A DNA stretch of 64,000 bases from the NCBI GenBank assembly GCA_918807975.1, contig OU964918.1, forward strand, positions 58,760,477 through 58,824,476. The letters run 5' to 3'. Under the pieces are notes generated by a model. The model was not told the DNA's origin, made no database searches, and worked only from the letters and a program-made list of their open reading frames with translations. Source of the stretch: Aplidium turbinatum (taxonomy: Eukaryota; Chordata; Ascidiacea; Aplousobranchia; Polyclinidae). The translations under genes and the position numbers were made by a program. Numbering within the stretch: the stretch's first letter is position 1; each line of letters starts with the position of its first letter. Below are positions 57,229 through 64,000 of the stretch, one piece after another.

Positions 57229-58310
57229 CTCTATAGTATAACTAAACTGACTCAAAAACAATGCCCAGCGTGCTAACCGGTTGGCCGCCAGCGAAGGGGT
57301 AGGTTTATCTGGACCAAAAAGTGAAAGCAAAGGCTTATAATCCGTTACCAAAATAAAATTCCTACCGTAGAGGTATTGGTAGAATTTCTTCAAAGCGAAG
57401 ATGATGGACAAAGCCTCTTTTTGGATTTGGCTGTAGTTTCTTTGAGATTTTGTCAAGATTTTCGACACATTGGCTATTGGCCTCTCGCTTTCGTCCTGGG
57501 AGCGGTGAAACAGTGTGGCGCCAATGCCCACGCTTGATGCGTCGCATGCAATTTCTAAAGGAAGCAACGGGTTAAAGTGTACAAAAACATCTTCTGCGGA
57601 AAGAAACGTTTTAAATTTGCAAAAGCGCATTTTTCTTTGTGTTCCCATCTCCGAGGAACACCGCTCTTGGTTAAATGATATAACGGTTGCGCTACCGTAG
57701 AAGAATCTGGGGGCATAAACTTAGAATAAAATTGAAATTACCCCAGAAAAGAACGTAAGGTGCCAACGTTGGAAGGAGCAGGCATGTTCAGTACAGCATC
57801 GACTTTAGGACCCTTTGAAATCCTCTCTTTAGAAAGAACATGGCCTAAGTACTCGACATTTGCCTGGGCAAATCTACATTTTTCCTTCCTACATCTAAGA
57901 CCTTTCGAAGATAAACGATCGAGTAGTCGTTTAAGGTTCTGGAAATGCTCTTCTGCTTTAGCTCCACTTATCAAAATGTCATCCAGGTAGACTGCTACAC
58001 CTGGAAGGTCACTAGTTAGATCATCCATTATCTTTTGGAAATGGCCTGGGGCAGAAGAGATGCCACCTTCCGTCCTGGGAGCGGTGAAACAGTGTGGTGC
58101 CAATGCCCACGCTTGATGCGTCGCATGCAATTTCTAAAGGAAGCAACGGGTTAAAGTGTACAAAAACATCTTCTGCGGAAAGAAACGTTTTTAATTTTGC
58201 AAAAGCGCATTTTTCTTTGTGTTCCCATCTCCAAGGAACACCGCTCTTGGTTAAATGATATAACGGTTGCGCTACCGTAGAAGAATCTGGGGGCATAAAC
58301 TTAGAATAAA

Positions 58311-58930
58311 TCAATCAATCAATCAATCAATGTTTTATTTGTCAGTAACAGGAACATAGGTACATGTTTGAAATATGCAATATACACAATACAAAAGTTA
58401 CACAAGTTCCCATACCGACAGGGAGACAACGAGACGACCATACGGTCTATTAGTCAATTGCCACCCTACGGAAATTACGATTTTGCCATTTAAAATAAGC
58501 TTACAAGAGAAAAAATAAAATAATTGAAACGTTCCCGCGCTTCAACAACAACATACGCACAAAAAAAACATATTGATGATAACGTAGGCCTAAACACAAA
58601 ATTCCATGAAGCAAGCAGAGAATAATCAAGTTTCCGAAGAAACTGACAAGTTGGTTTCCATAACATATCACTTACGATGCACTGTAGCTTTGTAAAATTA
58701 ACGTTTTGATCTCTTTTTTGAAACAATGAAATGATAAGTTTTTTAGCCTACTTGGAACCTCTGACCAGAGCATTGGTCCCAATACCTGCATGGACTTTTT
58801 GCCAAATTCTGTATTTGATCTATTTATAAAATAGTTGTTGCTTGTTTGATATCTTGTGTTATGCTGATGAATAGATGAAGCATTTGTAAATAAATCACAA
58901 TACGTAGACGGATACTCATTCATAGGAACT
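58311..58930 (-). mobile_element. LINE 3' end nested in the LTR element
   Basis: The - strand reads SSIHQHNTRYQTSNNYFINR, then GPMLWSEVPSRLKNLSFHCF and KKEIKTLIL, the common C-terminal tail of many LINE reverse transcriptases. Its 3' end is a run of the unit ATTG (58311-58330). A hAT right end (GGTTGGGAACCACTG) closes at 59018 just beyond. Confidence 0.8.
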
Positions 58931-59027
58931 TTGTACATATAAATATATAAGTGGGGGTCGCGATATCTACGAATTTTTTTAAAAGGGGTCACCAAGACAA
59001 AAAGGTTGGGAACCACTGCGTCTACAA

Positions 59028-59082
59028 GTATGCGAATCTATCAGGAATAACCTATCAAGGCTTTGTCAGTCCGAGAAATAAA
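59028..59082 (+). repeat. SINE-1 tail fragment
   Basis: AGTATGCGAATCTATCAGG, then AATAACCTATCAAGGCTTTG, match the reverse complement of the start of 45718-46006. A short AATAAAATTAG repeat follows to 59130. Confidence 0.6.
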
Positions 59083-59533
59083 ATTGAATAAAATTAGAAT
59101 AAAATTAGAATAAATTAGAATAAAATTGAAATGACCCCAGAAAAGAACGTAAGGTGCCAACGTTGGAAGGAGCAGGCATGTTCAGTACAGCATCGACTTT
59201 AGGACCCTTTGAAATCCTCTTTTTAGAAAGAACATGGCCTAAGTACTCGACATTTGCCTGGGCAAATCTACATTTTTCCTTCCTACATCTAAGACATTTC
59301 GAAGATAAACGATCGAGTAGTCGTTTAAGGTTCTGGAAATGCTCTTCTGCTTTAGCTCCGCTTATCAAAATGTCATCCAGGTAGTTTCGATTCTTTGGAA
59401 CAAACCTAATCTGGTTATAAGCATCTGCCAGGTCAATCTTTGTGAATCCATGGCCACCCCTAGTTTACGCATTAAATCTTCTGGAAGAGGCAAAGGGTGC
59501 CTGTGAGTTTTAAGTTGTGGATTAACCGTCGAG

Positions 59534-60213
59534 CAGTGCCGGTCTTTGGGGTGTGCAAACCGTGCGATCGCACAGGGCCCGCAAATTAGGGGGGCCCGCA
59601 ATTTACTCACAAAATTCAGTAATTTGGCATTTCCAATAGAAAAATTCAACAACGGAATTAGCAACAAGAAAATATAGACTCAATGGGTGCAACCTATTTC
59701 GTCTCCTGAACATTTCGTACCCTGAAAAGATTGAGAAAAAAAAACAACAGAGCCGAAGTCGCTGATCGGAGTTGCAGCAAACATTTCAAAATTTCTCTCG
59801 ATCTTTTCAGGGGACGAAATAGGTCGAAATTTGATTTTGTTACACGATTTCAGGATACGAAATAGGTTGCATCCAGACTCAACATAGAGACATAGCTTTA
59901 TTTTCAAAAAATGCCGAAGAAAGCATGATGTTATCCTTTTGTTATGCCACCGGACAGCACCATTTTACAGTAATATTCATACCCAAATTTTTGTTGAACA
60001 TGCTCTCAAAATGCCCCAAATTCAAAGCAAATTTTCAAAATTTTCTGGGGGAGGCCTCCCAGACCCCCACCGCTAGGTGTCGCCTTCCGCTGACCGTAAA
60101 ACCACCCCCATCCCCTTTCAAAATACCTAGCTACGCTACTGAATTGGATCATTGTCATTGGGGCCCGCAAAGCATATTCTGCACAGGGCCCGAAATACCC
60201 TAAGACCGCACTG
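59534..60213. mobile_element. Non-autonomous hAT element nested in the LTR element
   Basis: The ends CAGTGCCGGTCTTTGGGG and CCTAAGACCGCACTG match those of 16590-18693 in reverse. CGTCGAG flanks both sides (59527-59533 and 60214-60220). It is a shorter derivative of the 2.1-kb element. Confidence 0.85.
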
Positions 60214-61935
60214 CGTCGAGGAATAGTCACCACAAACTCTTAATTTGGATTTCTTACCTTCGGTAGAAGCCTTGCGAACTGGTACTACAGGAGTTCCCCA
60301 GTCGCAAAAATTGTACAGGTGTCCAGATACCTTTTTCTATGCCGGCGTCATAGGCAAGAGCTAAGTCTTCTTGAATGGCGAAAGGCACTGGTCTGGGCTT
60401 TGAAAACACTGGTTTACAATCAGAGTTAAACTCGATCTCTAATTCGTAATCCTGAAGACAACCTAACTCAGGTTTAAATAAGTCTTCGTATTGGTCACAT
60501 AACTCGGATTTTTGCAAGTTAAAATCTATGTCGTTGTGAGTTGTGACGATGAATAGCATGTAAAGATGAAGAAAAGAACTTATCTACCGAAATATCTAGT
60601 GCTTGAATATCATTACGCCCTAATAAGTTAAGTTTAGGGATTTCACATACCATAAATTGAACTGTGGTTGTCTTTCCCGATTTGTTGCAGCTCGCTTCGG
60701 CAGTGAAAAATCCAATTTATTATAGGCATCGAGTGCTTACTTGCCGACTGAAAACGTAGCTGCGGAGTCTGCAAGATAAGTTTGCCTAGCTGCGACCAAA
60801 TTTCAGAAGAGATGAAATTTCCCCCTGTAGCTGTATCAAGTTCCATTAAGACGGAAAAAGACTTAATAAAAATTCGAACCTCGAGTTTAGGAACTTTACT
60901 CGACGAATTATGAACAGTATTTACCTCCTGTATGCAGTTGACCTTAGAAGCCACACCGATAGATTTTACTTTGCTTGTTCGCATTAGCACTCACCACTGC
61001 AGCTTTCTTGAAAGAATATCGTCTATCGGTGCCTTTAACTTTATGTACCACCGACGGTTCAGTGCCAAACACCGTCTCCTTAGCCACTTTTGCAGCATCT
61101 TCAGTTTCTATGGCTATTTTAAGAGCACGTGAAAAAGTAAGACCGTCAGGTTTAATTTTAAAGAGAGCTTTAAGAACTGCTTCGTTTCCTACCGAGCACA
61201 TAAAACAAGTACGCAAAGCTTCATCTAAAGGATTAGTAATGGAAAAAAAGTCGCATGTGGCAGCGGCTTGCCTTATTCGTGCACCAAATTCTGGAACAGT
61301 CTCACCTGGTTTCCGCTTCAAGTTGCTCCAGAAGCGAAATCGTTCACGAATAACGAAGCGCTTAGGGTCGAACTGTGCCTTCATGTAATTCGAAATTTCC
61401 TCCATTGTAAGTTCATTGATTGGCTTTGCTGTAGACTCTTGAGCGGCTACATTGAGGATCATCTTGTAGATGCTGGCTGACTGGTTAGTGAGGAAAACTT
61501 GAGCCTTCTTATCATCAGGAACGGACTGTGCTTTTACAAATGTGCAAAAACGGGACCAATGATCAGACCAAAGTTCTAAAGTTAAATCAAACTCACAAAA
61601 TTTAGGAATAGCTTGAGGTACCCGATTTTGGTTTTCCTATTCGCCAGGAATTTTGAGGGCTGAAATTAACTCCTTCAGTTGTTCTTCATGATGACGTTCT
61701 TGCTGCCGCATTTATTGTCGCATCTGTTCTTCTTGCTGCTGCCTTTGTTGTCGCATATGTTCTAGCTGCGACTGGATTAATTCCACCACCTTTTCCATCT
61801 TGTAAATAATCGTAAAAAAAATAAAACTTGTAGAAATTAAAACTTGTATAGGAACTAAAACTGTACGCTCTGCGTAGCACTGTAGTTTCTCGTTCAGACG
61901 TTTAGCATCCCATCCTCGTCGCCGAATAACTCTGT

Positions 61936-62049
61936 TGTGTTTCTAACTCATTCAACCAGAGTCGTATTGGAGTTCTGTTCTATTATAAAATTGCACAACC
62001 AAGATATAGTGTGAAACCTGCAAAGTAAGCCCAAAAACGATAAGTGCCA
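61936..62049 (-). repeat. LTR, right
   Basis: The partner of 55412-55524. About 100 bases of further copy-B-only sequence follow before homology with copy A resumes at about 62153, so the true LTR may be longer. Confidence 0.7.
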
Positions 62050-62152
62050 ATTAACAAAAGCAGGCGGATGAATACAAAGCAAAAGAAAAGACCTGGGGGA
62101 AACGAAAACAAAAGTACATCGTTTCAATGCAAATAAACTAAAATACATAACA

Positions 62153-63695
62153 ATAACAAAACTGTACGATGGTTTATGTAATTGTAATAGATGGGAGAAT
62201 TGAGCCATGGTCTTATACGTACGTCAAAACTTTTAACGATAAAAATGTAATCGATTTGACTTGTTCTTGGCTAGCAGCCAGTGGCGTAAACAAAAGGATG
62301 AAACGGTGGCTCAATGGCTCAATGTCCACGACTCTTTCATTCATGGTTATCAAATCACACCGATCAACAAAAAAGGAACTTGTTTAAGTACGGTACCTAA
62401 AATTTCAGAGTAATTTTTTTGATATATTAAAATCAGTTTTTTCTTATCAGTTTTAATTTTTGAGATATAGTGGATTCTCTGTAACGCTAGATTTTGTTTA
62501 GTTTTCGCATATCTCATCAAGATAAGGATGTATTCAAACTTTTTTAAGACATATCATCTGCAGAAAATCAACATAGTTGTATGCTAAACATCACAAAGGC
62601 AAGAAATGTGTAAAAATATCATTCCATAAGATGTGTAGGCCTATACACACTTTACACAGTGTACAGTACCAACATTTTATTGTTTTGGGAACTTTTTCTG
62701 ACATGCAAAGTTCAGATCGACGATAAAAGGTCATCTTCTGATCAAAAACCAATATAATGACAGTTATGCATATTAACACCAAATCAATGAGTCTTAACAA
62801 CACAGAATAAACGTAACATAACGAAAAATAGACATAATTTGACTTTATATAATGAAGAAAGGCAAAAAAACATAAATTTTCTTGCCGCCTACAATAAATG
62901 CGAATTCATGGTTTTTATACTCTACGACCTACGTAGAGTAAAATATTTTGCAATATATGCAGTTATGTAGGCTAAATTGATGAAAACTTCAATTCATTTT
63001 AACTAAAAAAATTGTAATAAATGGAGAAAACTGTTTATTTTTAGCTCTGACATCAGGAATTTTTAAATCTGGTATCTCTGTCTAAAATATAAAGTCTGGC
63101 AAGCTCTATCGATACCGCCGAGAAAACTAGACAGGTCGATAAGAATACTGAAAATTTTGGGTGTTCATCGGGATTATTATCTTTTCTATCAGTAGCTGAA
63201 GATGAATATTTAATCTGCAGTTGATCATTATCATAATGTGCGAAACGTCAGTGAAGCAATGAAACAACACTTATGTTTCTGTTTTACTTTCTCATTTATA
63301 AGATGAACGTTGCAACGAATGTTAGAAATGAAGCTTTGATCTGCTGTTTAACCAAAAAGTAAACTTTGTCAGAACAACTCCATCAACAATAATAATTTAC
63401 TGAAATTTAATACAAGCAGGGGTGCAGCAGCTGCATAAACTATGAGATAAAGTGACCACAAATGACAAATCTTTATCGTCTTACTCCTACCAAGAACCTT
63501 TCTATTGTCAGGCGTAATAAAAGCTTTCGTATCTCCTTCTTTAGATATGCCTGCGGTAGAATAGGCTGGGCCTACCACTTATCAAACCAGGCTGTGGCAA
63601 ATGGAGTACCATTTACCCACAATTGCCAATCAGTTATCTCTTCAAAATACTTTGAATCAAAAGTCAACCTTTCTAGAAAAATTATTCTATTTCAG
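62153..63695. other. Intron 1 of gene B, right part
   Basis: Sequence to about 62530 and from about 63490 matches copy A intron 1. Between them lies AT-rich DNA with no gene. The hAT element and the SINE present in copy A are both absent here. Confidence 0.7.
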
Positions 63696-63930
63696 TACGC
63701 ATTGGTGGGAATGACCAGCTCAAAGGTCTCATTATGCAAGTTCGCCTACAGGCACGACCAAGTGGGCGTTTTGGAGATCTCCCCGATGGCTTCAAAATAA
63801 TTGGCTGCAGGCAGGGATCACCGGACAGCACAGTTGGTCATTCTAACGGAAGAGACAAAAATGCAGCAGAGTCAGCTTTTACTTGGACGGCGCCTGACGT
63901 CTGTAGCGGTGGAGGTATTTACGTCATCAG
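63696..63930 (+). CDS. Reeler-MAM secreted protein B, exon 2
   Basis: After TTTCAG the frame reads IRIGGNDQLKGLIMQVRLQA and continues to GGGIYVIR with the same length and phases as copy A exon 2 (phase 1 in, phase 2 out). About five of 78 residues differ, mostly conservative. Later exons (mucin-like, MAM) should lie beyond the window. Confidence 0.9.
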
Positions 63931-64000
63931 GTAATACTATCTCCCTTGACATTCAATAGTCCTACTTGTGAAAGACTAAAACTTGGTAGCCTACACAGCG

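Larger units (their letters stand above)
55412..62049 (-). mobile_element. Ty3/Gypsy LTR retroelement, old, broken and invaded
   Basis: Short LTR-like ends (55412-55524 and 61936-62049, about 113 bases) are roughly 93 percent alike by eye, so this is older than the other two. On the - strand, in order, are a Gag-like region (about 61460-60950), a protease-like region (60990-60640), reverse transcriptase pieces (60560-60250, 59370-59105, 58130-57740), RNase H and integrase (57650-56520) and the integrase end (56200-55610). It is broken in many places, carries an internal duplication and holds several nested elements. Comparison with copy A intron 1 (20318-20332, uninterrupted) places the insertion after the tandem duplication. 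The exact outer ends and target repeat are unclear. Confidence 0.85.
46528..64000 (+). repeat. Tandem segmental duplication, copy B (runs off the edge)
   Basis: Copy B starts with the same sequence as 1392 (GAGAGTTGGCTACGATTGTC) and follows copy A in order to the window edge, including exons 1 and 2 of a second Reeler-MAM gene. From the unit start to exon 2 it spans 17.2 kb against 24.7 kb in copy A; the difference is copy-specific insertions. Confidence 0.85.

Noticed and set aside
61686-61880. Ala/Thr/Arg-rich frame as a host protein
   Set aside because: It overlaps the start of the old LTR element in a Gln-rich stretch typical of the region before Gag, with no splice support.

Overview
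The window is animal nuclear DNA. Genes are split by GT-AG introns, the one complete host gene encodes a secreted protein built of animal extracellular domains (Reeler, mucin-like linker, MAM), and most of the rest is transposons of animal families (hAT, piggyBac, pogo-like, LINEs, tRNA-derived SINEs, Ty3/Gypsy). I cannot name the species; a non-vertebrate with a repeat-rich, AT-rich genome fits best.

Layout. Positions 1-1180 hold the last two exons of an unrecognised coiled-coil protein gene. From 1392 to 46527 runs the first copy (A) of a 45-kb tandem duplication; the second copy (B) starts at 46528 and runs off the right edge. Each copy has a Reeler-MAM gene on the + strand. Gene A is complete: six exons at 19964-20171, 26059-26293, 33433-33761, 40077-40196, 40627-40871 and 46254-46400, with consistent splice phases and a 427-residue product. 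Gene B shows its first two exons (55047-55251, 63696-63930); the rest lies outside.

The introns and flanks are filled by nested insertions. At 7383-12785 a hAT element is split by an element with about 360-base terminal inverted repeats, 8089-12304, that codes for a CXC (tesmin-like) domain and a domain resembling FEN/XPG-type PIN nucleases; I know no named superfamily for it. At 26495-33287 a pogo-like element holds a LINE, which holds a piggyBac element, which holds a hAT element. Three LTR retroelement fossils lie at 33905-37823 (young, Gag only), 41328-43580 (young, pol part only) and 55412-62049 (old, broken, heavily invaded).

Because copies A and B share a common ancestor, many insertions have a matching empty site in the other copy. 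The same comparison shows a recurrent difference: exactly 5 bases (GGCTA or GCCTA), sometimes 6, added at TA dinucleotides, giving TAGGCTA, TAGCCTA or TAGGCCTA. These motifs occur several times per kb. They have the form of Tc1/mariner-type excision footprints (TA-NNN-TA) and are the most unusual genome-wide signal in the window. All calls come from reading the sequence by eye; no database search was run.
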